64,000 bases of DNA from Anoplopoma fimbria (Eukaryota > Chordata > Actinopteri > Perciformes > Anoplopomatidae), in the NCBI RefSeq assembly GCF_027596085.1, contig NC_072472.1, positions 6,510,745 to 6,574,744 on the forward strand, in the 5' to 3' direction. The position numbers were made by a program, and so were the translations under genes. The notes below the pieces were generated by a model. The model worked only from the letters and a program-made list of their open reading frames with translations. It ran no database searches and was not told where the DNA came from. This document shows positions 49,829 to 64,000 of this stretch, piece by piece (within the stretch, counting starts at the first letter, position 1; every line of letters begins with the position of its first letter).

Positions 49829-50165
49829 TCAAATTTTATTTATATAGCCAAATATCACGAATCACACATTTGCCTCAGGGGGCTTTACAAACCGCATACA
49901 ACGCCCTCTGTACTTAGACCCTCGTAGCGGAAAAGGAAACACTTTTGTTACTATTGTATATGGGATAGAGATTGGAAGAGTAGGAAGAAGGCTGAAAACC
50001 CTTGCTTTTGGCCAATTGAAGGGGATTGAGGAGAGGGAGTGGAGGAGGAGGAAGAGGAGTGCAGCAGCAGCAACACATGGACCCAATTTCACGGTTGTGG
50101 ACGGAGGAGTGCCGGCGGATGCGGGGGCAGGAACAGGCCTGCAATCTGGAGACATTAATACCTCG
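49829..50165 (+). repeat. Dispersed teleost repeat (CAAATTTTATTTATATAGCC...)
   Basis: Starts TCAAATTTTATTTATATAGC, then AATATCACGAATCACACATT, TTGCCTCAGGGGGCTTTACA, CGCCCTCTGTACTTAGACCC and TCG. This is one of the commonest interspersed repeats in percomorph fish. The downstream purine-rich part (50020-50150) also belongs to it in my judgement. Confidence 0.65.
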
Positions 50166-50330
50166 GTAATAGTCACATTCACTTCCACAACCAGGAAACT
50201 ACTGCTCTTGACCTACTATGTACGTATGAGTATGTGTGTGTGTGTGTTTGTTTAGGGTACTCTACTACGCAAATTCTCCACAAAAACACACAATTTTTTT
50301 TTTTGTAGCTCATTCACTCTCTCTCTCACT

Positions 50331-50436
<106 letters not shown>

Positions 50437-50684
50437 CTGAGACAGAGCAGACCATAACAGAGTAGTAAAAGGCATGCAGCGGGGCAGAGCAGGACACTGA
50501 CTTCCTGTGCCTCGTGTTCTTCCTGAGCTCTTAATGAGACCTGTTACAGTAAACCACCACCTCCTCTTTCAGTCCATCTCTCCTCTCCTTTAACCATCCA
50601 TCCACAAGGCTTCCTGCTCTCACTTTTTCTTTTCTTCTCCTTCCCTCCTCCTTTACTCTCTTACTTTTATACTTCCAGTATATG

Positions 50685-51535
50685 TTCACTGCCATTCAAA
50701 AGTTTGGAGTCACCTGTTTTATGATGTTTGTCATAAAAAAAATGTATAGAAACAGTATAATTTAGACACCAATAGTATTGTCATTTGCATTTGAAATGGT
50801 TTTGGAAATAGTTCTTCTTTCTCCAAAAGAAGAATAATTAAAATGGTTTAAACTTATATTTAGTAGTTGCCCCCATAGTGCTTCATGAGTGCGAATACTG
50901 TTGGAATTTGGATTTTGAATTTGTTTTCCAATCCAGGAAAGGCCAAGTAATCCTTGATTATCATTGAACCACAACAGTGCAGTTGGGCTCTAGATATGTT
51001 AGTTTTTCTTTGGGCCATCTGCAGTCTACTCATTGGTTGGATTGGAGATGGTTCATACTATGATTTGTTAGGCCATGGTGTGTTCAGCTTATATTCCAAA
51101 AGTGCCAACTCTAGACTAACCATCTATTCCTATTTTTAAGTTTGAAATAGAACATTTCTAAAAGCGACATATTGCCTGTAAATTAATGTATTATTTTGCA
51201 CATGACACTGAAACAGGAACCTGTTCCTATTTAAATCTTTACACATTTTGATGCTAAGCTTCCAGTTTCTTTTACTAATGACTCATGATTTCTTCTATTC
51301 TTATTGATCTGTTGCTCAGAGGGATATTTGTCTCTTTCTGCCCTTTCACACGTCAGTCAAGTGGAATAGTTCAGCATTTTTTTCTCAATGTAAAAATCAA
51401 ACCCTTTATGCAAAATAACATCTATTTGTAAAGAGGATTTTCTTCAACCTAAAAGCATGAAAGATCATTCCGAAAGAGAAGTCTTCTCAGACATCTGACT
51501 GGACCCAATCAAGCTTTGTAGCAGGAGATTGCACA
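50685..51535 (-). mobile_element. Degenerate Tc1-like DNA transposon, copy 2 (inverted relative to copy 1)
   Basis: The plus-strand left end TTCAAAAGTTTGGAGTCACC matches a Tc1-type terminal repeat family known in fish. The inner part is the reverse complement of 32174-32820: AAATTTGTAAAGAGG-type words, ACTGACTGGACCCAATCAAGC and GCTACAAAGC regions correspond. Noncoding. Confidence 0.62.
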
Positions 51536-55752
<4,217 letters not shown>

Positions 55753-56387
55753 TTTATCCCTGGTCCATTCATGCTTGTCCTACAGGGTTAACTGAAAATG
55801 TTTTTTTATGGTCTTCCTTGTGGCCTTCTACTCACAGTATTTACCGCCAAAAAACAGAGCTTTTTTATTGTGGATGGATTTAAAAACAGTCTTTTGTAAA
55901 GTGGACAGAAACAGTCACGTTTAGTCTTTAATTCACAAACTTGCCAAATCAAAAGCTTCAAAGCTACTTTTTAGTCTTTTTGCTCGCTTTCGCTTAACAA
56001 AAAGTTATAAAAAGCCCCTTGTCTTCTCCACTTGGTAGAGACCTATCATTTAGATTTAGCCTGAGTTCAATAGGCCAAACAGCTTTTGTACGTTTAATGT
56101 AATCTCTTAAAAAGATACTTCTCAGTCATTTGTAGTCTTTAGTATCTGCAGGTTTATATCTAAAGGAGAGCTTGAAAAGTTTAAGCTTAGTCACTCCACA
56201 TTTCATTTCTGGTGTTATTTTTAATAATCAAATTAAACACAGTTGTTCTTTATCAGGATTGTCTGTTGAGGCATTTGTACAATCAAAAGTGTACAATCAG
56301 CATGAAAGAAGGACATAAATCTCTATTTGTTCTCTCTGGACTTCAAACTGGATTAACTGCAACCTACAGTCAGTGTTCTGATTTACT

Positions 56388-56935
56388 TATGTAAAAGTAC
56401 TGGTACCACACTATGAGGATACACCACTATAAGTAATAGTCCTGATTTGAAAACATTTCTAAAGTAAAAGTAATAATCAGCTAAATGTAGTGTTTTTAAA
56501 GTTATATATGATGGTTCTTGATTAATAGTAATGCTGCATTCATTTTAACTACCTTATATACTGTTGGGTAGTTGTATCTACAGCAATGCATCATATTCTA
56601 AAAGATCATCATGTGTTTGTCGCGTTGCTGTCCTGTTAGAACCCGATATCGCCCAAAAGAAAAACAGACCTGTTCTCAGCTTTGTGGCGACGCATTTTCC
56701 AGCTGATCCAAGAAACTTTTTAAATAGTTTATTTAGTTTTGTTCACTGAACAATGATATGAAAAACTGTAAAGCTGTCAAATAAATGGAGTGGAGTAAAA
56801 AGTACCTCTGAGATGTTGTGGAGTTGAAGTATAAAATAGAATAAAATGGAAATACTCAAGTAAAGTTCAAGAACCTTGAATTATACTTGAGTAAATATAC
56901 TTAGTTACATTCCGCTACTGCCTACAGTAAAGCAA
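56388..56935 (-). mobile_element. MITE-like repeat (GTGGTGGAAAGTA family), copy 7, nearly full length
   Basis: Starts TGTAAAAGTACTGGTACCAC and ends TATACTTAGTTACATTCCGC. Internal ACTGTTGGGTAGTT and GCAATGCATCATATTCT are shared with 27355-27650, and TTTATTTAGTTTTG with 44855-45356. Confidence 0.7.
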
Positions 56936-57689
56936 TATTTCAACATTAATGTAGGGCTTATTTGTGTTCCCCTGCTCTACTGACTGACTGGTCACTCTCA
57001 CATAAACTCTTTTTCTCTGACTGACTGCAGCACTAACTGGCGTCCTGGATCCTGCTCGTCTGGACGACCTGTCTGGTTTGCTGTCAGTTGACTAACTGGA
57101 CTCGCTGACTGACTGACTGACTGTCTGACTGACTTGTTTCCTGGCTGGCAGAGTGGTTCGTGTCAGAGTAGATTTATGTCCACTGGCCCTGGTGATAACT
57201 CATTTCAGACGCACTGAGCTCCCAGTGGGGGAGCAATAAAACCACTCACTTTGTTAACCTGTTTTCCCCTGAATGCCGTGAAAAACACTCGGTCACACTG
57301 CAGAGGCTTTGTTGGTGTTATTGTTCTGTATTGGGAAATGTTAACACCTTGTCTAGAACTGGGGAGATTCCCTTTCAGTCTTGGCTTTCAGGATCCAAAA
57401 GTGTTGATTGCTGAAGCTCTTGACACAGACCTTATTTTATAATGATCCTCTCAGCTTCCACATACACATGATCATCACTATCAGGGTCCTTCAACCCAGT
57501 TATACGTTTCAAGAAAAATTGAATTGCTGCCTGGATAATGTTAACTTTTTTCTTCCAGTGGTGTTATATTTTTTAACCACGTGCACAAGTTATAAGGAGG
57601 TGTTTAGGGTAAATGGTGGGCATACTAAATAGGGCTGAACTCAGGATTACTTTCTGTATTGATTGATGTCATTTTTCAGCTGTGACATC

Positions 57690-57810
57690 TTTGAATGTCT
57701 TTGTTTTGTCCAACCAACAGTCCAAAGCTCAATGATATTCGGTTTACAGGGGTATGAACAGAGGAGGCAGCAAATCAAAGTTTTTTATGAAACCATCAAT
57801 GCATGTAACA
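57690..57810 (+). repeat. Dispersed teleost repeat, second copy of the intron 5 family
   Basis: TTTGTTTTGTCCAACCAACA, GTCCAAAGCTCAATGATATT and CGGTTTACAGG match the family seen at 4455-4625. Confidence 0.55.
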
Positions 57811-59204
57811 AGCAAAAATTGCTGGCTTTTTTCCGGAAATGCACAAAAAAAGTAACTTACAAACTGTAGAATGAGGAAACACATCCAAGAGGGTGGAACT
57901 TAGTACAACTAAACACTTAGAAAAAAGACATTTTTAGGCAACCAAAATGTTACAATTAACTTTCATTAACTGAAAACACACTAAGGCTCTGCATTGGGAT
58001 CATAATTTACTAAATGAACATCTTGCTGTGTTGAATAAGACTTGAAACTAGCAATTGAGACCATAAACTCATTACAATGTTTACTGTGGTAATAAATCAA
58101 GTGAGACATTTTCCCATAGACCTCTTTACAAACAGACTTATTTTTGCAATCAGAGGAGTCACTACTTGATGGCCATCAGAAAGAATGCAAATTTAAGGTA
58201 CTTCCATAGTAGCTTCACTTTTCAGAACCTGAAGTTTCCACTTGAAGTTAACTAACAACACTTCTTCATTACGTAGATCAAAAAACATAATCTAGACGCT
58301 ATTATATTTCCTCTAAAACATATTTGCCCACACACATTTTTAGGTGTATGCTATCATAAAGCCAATGATAGTAAAAATCCCAAAAACTAACCTGTTTTCA
58401 GACACATTTTATTTCACACAAAAATGATATAATTTCTCTAACATTGTAGAGGGACTTCCCTGATCTCTAATACTATCAAACTTCTTTTCTCCAGACCAAA
58501 TTTGTGAATTCTGCTGGTTTTATTTCATTGTTAATGTCTTGTTGGATGTTATCAGTCCAGGCATTTCAGAGTTTGTTGCACCAAATGCCTTAATAGATAC
58601 AAAATACAGTTTATAAGTGAAGACATGCAGTACGAGGAGCAACAGGTTGCAGGACGTGTCCAGTGCATCTCAAAGCTACTGTGTCCTGGTTCAGCAGGTT
58701 CAAGTCCTCGACGTTCAAGGACACATGCACAAAGGAAGTCGGCGTTTAAGAGTGTGGTGTCTGAGAGACACTCAGTCGTGAGGAAACTGCAGCTGTTAAG
58801 ACAAATGAGAAACCCAGAGGTCTCATAAATCACTTCTTTTTTTTTTTTTAAATAAAGCACTCACACCCACTTTCAACAACAATGACAGCCACTTCCTTCA
58901 AGGAAACCACATGCACCAAACTAGGAAAAGAAGAGTATGTTTGTCTCATCTGCCAGAGAATCCACTGAGGGTGGAGCAAGGCGCTGACACTGGCTGGGTT
59001 AAAGGTTTGATCCCTCAAAGTGTCAGATGTTTTTTAAGGGGCATAAATTGTTCTGGGGTAAAAAACAACAGATGTTCATGTTTACAGGAAGTTATGGCTC
59101 TCTTCCTGTTGTCTCTAATTACCCAACTGTGCTAAAAGAGCAGTGCTTTTGTTTTGTATGGTCTCGCTATTCTCTACAAATCACTTTTTTTTTTCACTGC
59201 GTGT
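57811..59204. other. No gene seen
   Basis: Unassigned intergenic sequence. Confidence 0.4.
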
Positions 59205-59718
59205 CATTTTACTTTGGATGAAAGTAACATTTACTCAAATACTGTACTTAAGTACAATTTTGAGGTACTCCTTTATAGTTCAACTCCATTACATCTAAGA
59301 CACAAATACTATACTTTTCATTGCACATTTGTGTTACAGCTTTAGTTACATTACTTTTTAAAATTTGCAAACAAAACATATGATCAGTTTATAAAATAAA
59401 ATACTGTGCTATATATTAAACTGTCCTACAGCATATAAAGTAGATAAAATGTGCTCCCGCTGTTACACAAAAATGATGCTTACGTGTAAAAGCCAAATAT
59501 TCCAATATAATAATGTATATTTGATTATATAACTCTCTGAAAGGGACCATTCAGCCTGACAAGTACTTTTACTTTAATACTTTCAGTGCATTTTGCTGGT
59601 ATTACTTTTTTACTTTAACTTAATTTTTACAGAGAAGTATTATAAAATAGAAATACTTAAGTACATTACAAGTTCCATACTTGAGTAAATGTTCTTAGTT
59701 TCTTTCCACCACGGGTGA
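59205..59718 (+). mobile_element. MITE-like repeat (GTGGTGGAAAGTA family), copy 8, both ends present
   Basis: 5' end GATGAAAGTAACATTTACTC, then TACTGTACTTAAGTACAATT; 3' end TACTTGAGTAAATGTTCTTA, then TTTCTTTCCACCAC. The ends are inverted repeats of each other. No open frame, so nonautonomous. Confidence 0.75.
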
Positions 59719-61550
59719 ATTATTGCAGGCTGACAACAATGTAAATGTTCCTCTAGATGTTTGCAAAAGTAATATGTTAACTTAAGTTATGTGACGAAAT
59801 TCTGAATTCTGGAAAAGCTGTATGCACATTGATTTTGATGAAATGAACAGAAACCAACAAATTACACGAGAAAAAACTGTATGAATTGAGTCTGTTTCTG
59901 CAAAGAGGCTGCAGGAAGTTTGGATGCCCAGTTTAAAAGCAGCCATCTAATATTACACAAAGGTGTCATTTGAAAACAACAGATTGACTTGGCTCTTAAA
60001 GAGTCATTACTCAGCTGATGTGAACGATTACCGTCCGTTTGCAGCCGAGCAGGCCTGTAATCGTTGGAGCAAGGAGCCCCGAGGATGTGACTGATTGGAT
60101 GTCATTAAGCCGAATGTGCGTCAATGGACACGCAGCAAGTTTATAAGAGTCAAACTTCCTCTTTCTCAACCCTACACTTTCTCCTCAGCGGGCAGCTCAT
60201 GACCCAGCGGGTGCTGGTGGCAATTTAGACCTCTCAAGTTTGAAATGCTTCACACGAGTACACACATGCAAAACTGGAAGGTTTTTATTCGTTCTGTCTA
60301 AAGTAGTACGTTTTTTGGTTTAAACATTAAGAAGAAGTTTGTTTTCTTGCACCTAAAGTTGTCACACATCCATAAACTACACACATTATTGATGAACTGA
60401 AGAAACTCTTTACTTAGCTTCTTAAGATACATACATTTTACTTAAAAGAGTAATTTGTCATCTCCATATTTTGTCCTTTCTTGGAGCTGGATTGTGACCC
60501 TTTCCCTGAGAAATGAACTGAATTCATAAACTACAATGACTTTTTTTGTTTGAGTTTCAAGTCACCAAATCCTTAACTGCACAAACCTGTCATAAATTGT
60601 TCGTTTCAGCCTGATTAAAGCCACCTGTTCATGATCAGGTGTGAGTTTGTGAGATTTCACTAGTGACATAATCAACGCCCCTAACATGGCCATATAAGGC
60701 TCCCTGTTCAGCTCTGTTTGTGGGCAGGCTTCATTCATAAAAAAGAGTAAAAATAATAATTTCATGATGATGATGATGATGATATGATGAAAAGAATATC
60801 AATTTTGCATTAAGTTTGTTTTAGTTATATATTTTCTTTATTCTGCCTCATATTTAAACTCCAAACTCATACAGATTAAAAGCTTATTATGATTTCATGT
60901 AGTGGTCGCATAAGTTCTCAGATAGTAGAGATACGACTAATGACAGTTATGAACCACTTGTATATTTAGTTCGTACCACAACAAAGTTAAACTACTTGCT
61001 TGTGTTTCTTGCATTAGGCTCAATATTATAAAGATAAAAGGAAACACTGACTGGTGCTTTGGAAAGAAACAGATTAAAAGAAGGATGAGAATCAATAAAA
61101 GAATAATTAAGGACCAGTTCATTAAAATACTTTAGTTCTCAACTAACAGCATGTTAGAAATATAAAATGTTTTTATCTTGATAACTGGTGCAAATTATAC
61201 TGTCATTTTCTTAAATAACCTCCATTGAGCCGGCTCCATGTGCCTCGGGCTTTTCAAACACACATGTGAGATAAAATCTCAGTAAGTATCAGAGTAGTTA
61301 CGTGACCTTTGGGCAGTTTGTGGTTTTGGCAGTGCTGCGTTCAGGTGCTGATGTTTATGAAGTCTGACCAAAAATCCTTCAGTTCCAAAACAAACTCTTG
61401 TAGACCGTAAAACGGACTGCGATGTTCCGAATACAGAGATAACTCTTAAAAAATATAAATCAACTTTGTTTTCAATTTTCTGTTTTTTCAAATCAACTCT
61501 TAATTTCTGCAAAGATTACAAAAATGTTTTTTTGTTTTTTTTTTAATCCA
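59719..61550. other. No gene seen
   Basis: AT-rich intergenic sequence with a short (GAT)n run near 60770. Confidence 0.4.
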
Positions 61551-61712
61551 GTGGTGGAAAGTACTTTAACTCAAGTACTATACTTAATTACAATTCCAAG
61601 ATACTGGTCCTTTACTTAATTATTTCCATTTTCTGCTACTTTATATTTCACCACTTCATCTCTTTTCCTCTACTATGATCATTCACAGTACTTCTCTCAT
61701 TACACACTTCTG
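61551..61712 (+). mobile_element. MITE-like repeat (GTGGTGGAAAGTA family), copy 9, 5' half
   Basis: Intact 5' end CAGTGGTGGAAAGTACTTTA, then CTCAAGTACTATACTTAATT and TTTTCTGCTACTTTATATTT. It stops where the SINE begins, with no 3' half downstream. Confidence 0.7.
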
Positions 61713-61972
61713 TATTAACGTGGTTCGATACCCGGCTTCGGCAGTCGATGTGTCCTTGGGCAAGACACTTAACCCCAAGTTGCTCCCGAAGGCTTGCCGT
61801 CGGTGTGGACTGGATGTTGCATGAATGTTAGTTAGAGTCTGATGGTGGCACCTTGCATGGTAGCCTGTCATCAGTGTGTGAATGGGTGAATGATATGTAA
61901 CATACTACTGATTGTAAGTCGCTTTGGATAAAAGTGTCTGCTAAATGACTGTAATGTAATGTAATGTAATAA
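61713..61972 (+). mobile_element. tRNA-derived SINE
   Basis: A perfect RNA polymerase III B box, GGTTCGATACC, lies near 61722-61732. It is followed by GGGCAAGACACTTAACCCCA and the conserved tail AAGTCGCTTTGGATAAAAGT, GTCTGCTAAATGACTG and (TAATG)n. This is a known teleost SINE architecture. No A box is present upstream, so the copy is 5'-truncated. Confidence 0.8.
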
Positions 61973-64000
61973 ACTAGCTGTTCCAGGTCGAAGCGTCTTC
62001 ATCTCCTCACTTATAGAATGATATTAAAACAACCTCCAGCTTTGTAAAGGCCGTGTGGACCCGTGATTCACGGGTGTGGTCCTGTTTGCGGGTTTTACCT
62101 CGTGCATTTTTCGAGAGGGAATTAACAAACATGTTCAAAGACAACTGACTTCTGCAGGATTTTATAACGCTGTGAATTCATGAGACTGTTTTATGGGTGA
62201 ACTTTTTACAGCATGAACAAAACACATCAAAGAGCTGAGGGTGTTGCTGTAAATGAACCAACCAAATATAACAAATGCTTTGTGTCTGTAAGTTGTAGCA
62301 GTGTCTGTGTGTTCCTTGTCTACAACGGGATAAACCACTTTTTCATTTTCTAACAAGAGTCTACAGCAACACAATGCTTTGAGCTAAATGCTAACATGCT
62401 CACAATGGCAAAGCTAATATAGCAGGCCTTTTCACAATCTAAGATTTGCTAATTTGTACCTAACACAAAGTACAGCTGATGGAAACTGTTAGCTTTGCCA
62501 GTAGTTGTAGTCATCAACCAAAGTATCATGTAGGCTATGTAACAAATTATATTTACAAGGAATATATACTTCATCTTCAAGGCAACAGACTTATAATCAT
62601 GCAAAATAAAATGTGTATTGAAGAGTCTTTCTCAAAGAACAATATCCATGAACTGTATCTGTTTTTTCTCCCTGTTTGCTGTCAGTTTGTTTTACTGTCA
62701 AACTATCCAATCAAAGCAAAAATGCCCCCAACAAGTAGATTTAATTTGTTGATTTTTGTTGTTTTATTGGAGATACATATTCTTCTACAAATGTAATCTT
62801 TCTTGGGCGAAGAAAAACAAGAGTTAGAGGGTGGGGGTTAGAACAGCTGGGACCAACAAGAATCATTACACATCTGTATAAATGAAAGCTTTGTCTATTG
62901 TTGATGACATTGAATTTGAGTGAACGCCCTCTAAGGGATATTGAATGGATCTTTTGTGCCATGGGCAATCAATATAATAAACAGAAAAGCACATGAGTAA
63001 CTCCATGACTTGTGATACATGATGCTTTTATTATTTTATTGTGTATTGTTAACTGTTTTTACTTTGATAAATGTCCAGTCCTGGAGGGAGACAATAACGT
63101 TTCTGTCAGCAATAAAGTTCACATGATTTGTAGTTGGCAAAAACAGGGGAATTGGGATGGTACTCTAAATCTTTTTATGAATTCAAATTCATGAAAAACT
63201 AAGTTTGTTGTTTACTGTATATTTTAATGTTTTCATGGTGTGTTGTACCCTTCCAGTGGAGAAAAATGCAATGCAGTGTAACTTTCCAGTAAATGTGATG
63301 CAGTAGTTCAGTTATTAGTTATATTGGTTATGTGACCCCTATGAAGCTAGAAAGATAAGTGACATGATTTGGCTGTCGTAGAATTTAATCCAAAATTGCT
63401 TTCAGTGAAAGATTCTTTGTTGCATTTTATCAATATGTTAAAGGTTGTTTTTATTCTCACCTCTGTTATCAATTGGTTCTGATGCTGTGGTAAAAGATCA
63501 TATTTATAACAGAATCATCACAGATTAATTGGGTCACTGTTCTTTAACAAGATACTATATTTGAAAACTTCAAAATTATTTTAAATGTATTTTGTAACTG
63601 ATGACTAAAATGTTGTTGTATACCACCCTTAGCACTGGCGATGCCTGAGTTGTTCTGTGTTTAATACAAGTTTAATCTGCAGCCCCTTCGAGACCAGTCA
63701 TAGGAAAATGTTTGCAGTTGAAACTGTCGGATTGCTTCAAAATATGAACAATACTCCTTAAAACATCGCTTCTATGACAGAGCTTTTTATGACTTGTAAG
63801 TATGAATTAAATGCAAAATGTGCCAGCAATACTTTCGCTTAGCAATTGCTGAATGTTTAACTATGAACATTTTTCATGTTGACAACATTATTACAATGTT
63901 AAGTGACAAAAAACAGTATGTGATTTAAGTTTCAAGCGATTATACAGTACAGACATGAGTGTTTGTTAAGTCTGGAAGTTAAACCAAAGCAAAACAAACA
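61973..64000. other. No gene seen
   Basis: AT-rich intergenic sequence to the window end. No exon, repeat family or RNA gene recognised. Confidence 0.4.

Noticed and set aside
61722..61732. Pol III B box as a tRNA gene
   Set aside because: No A box or cloverleaf; the flanking sequence is a SINE body and tail.

Overview
This window looks like genomic DNA from a spiny-rayed (percomorph) teleost fish. The evidence is a vertebrate split gene with short introns, very dense long (CA/TG)n microsatellites, and many interspersed repeats of types I recognise from percomorph genomes. There is no bacterial, viral or plasmid organisation. No species can be named from the sequence alone.

Region 1 (1 to about 12.3 kb, minus strand): the 5' two thirds of a fibroblast growth factor receptor, called fgfr4. 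Fourteen coding exons can be placed with their splice sites, and their phases agree throughout. They join to exactly 664 codons: signal peptide, two small N-terminal exons, Ig domain D1, acid box, D2, D3 (IIIc-type only), transmembrane helix, juxtamembrane segment and the N-lobe and hinge of the tyrosine kinase. The last exon in view ends at 414, just before the HRDLAARN catalytic loop. The rest of the kinase lies beyond position 1. The 5' noncoding exon and promoter are probably near 12.0-12.3 kb, beside GA/GGA microsatellites, but cannot be fixed.

Region 2 (about 12.3 to 64 kb): a long gene-poor stretch upstream of fgfr4. It is mostly unassigned AT-rich sequence with about twenty microsatellites and many decayed transposable elements. 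These include Tc1/mariner fossils, about nine copies of a MITE-like family with GTGGTGGAAAGTA ends, LINE 3' tails, a tRNA-derived SINE and several unnamed dispersed families. The only hints of another gene are a few short plus-strand open blocks with good splice sites between 42.2 and 48.8 kb. They are not recognised, and two of them join in frame.

The most notable observations are these: (a) the fgfr4 N-terminal exons 3-6 are all phase 1-1, and exon 3 has two in-frame donors 66 nt apart; (b) the D3a acceptor sits beside a retroelement-derived ATCTT repeat whose units match a branch-site consensus; (c) the hinge residue is Tyr where human FGFR4 has Cys552; (d) the unassigned candidate exons; (e) a hammerhead-core-like sequence in a probable retroelement fragment. 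I see no clear undescribed multi-gene system.
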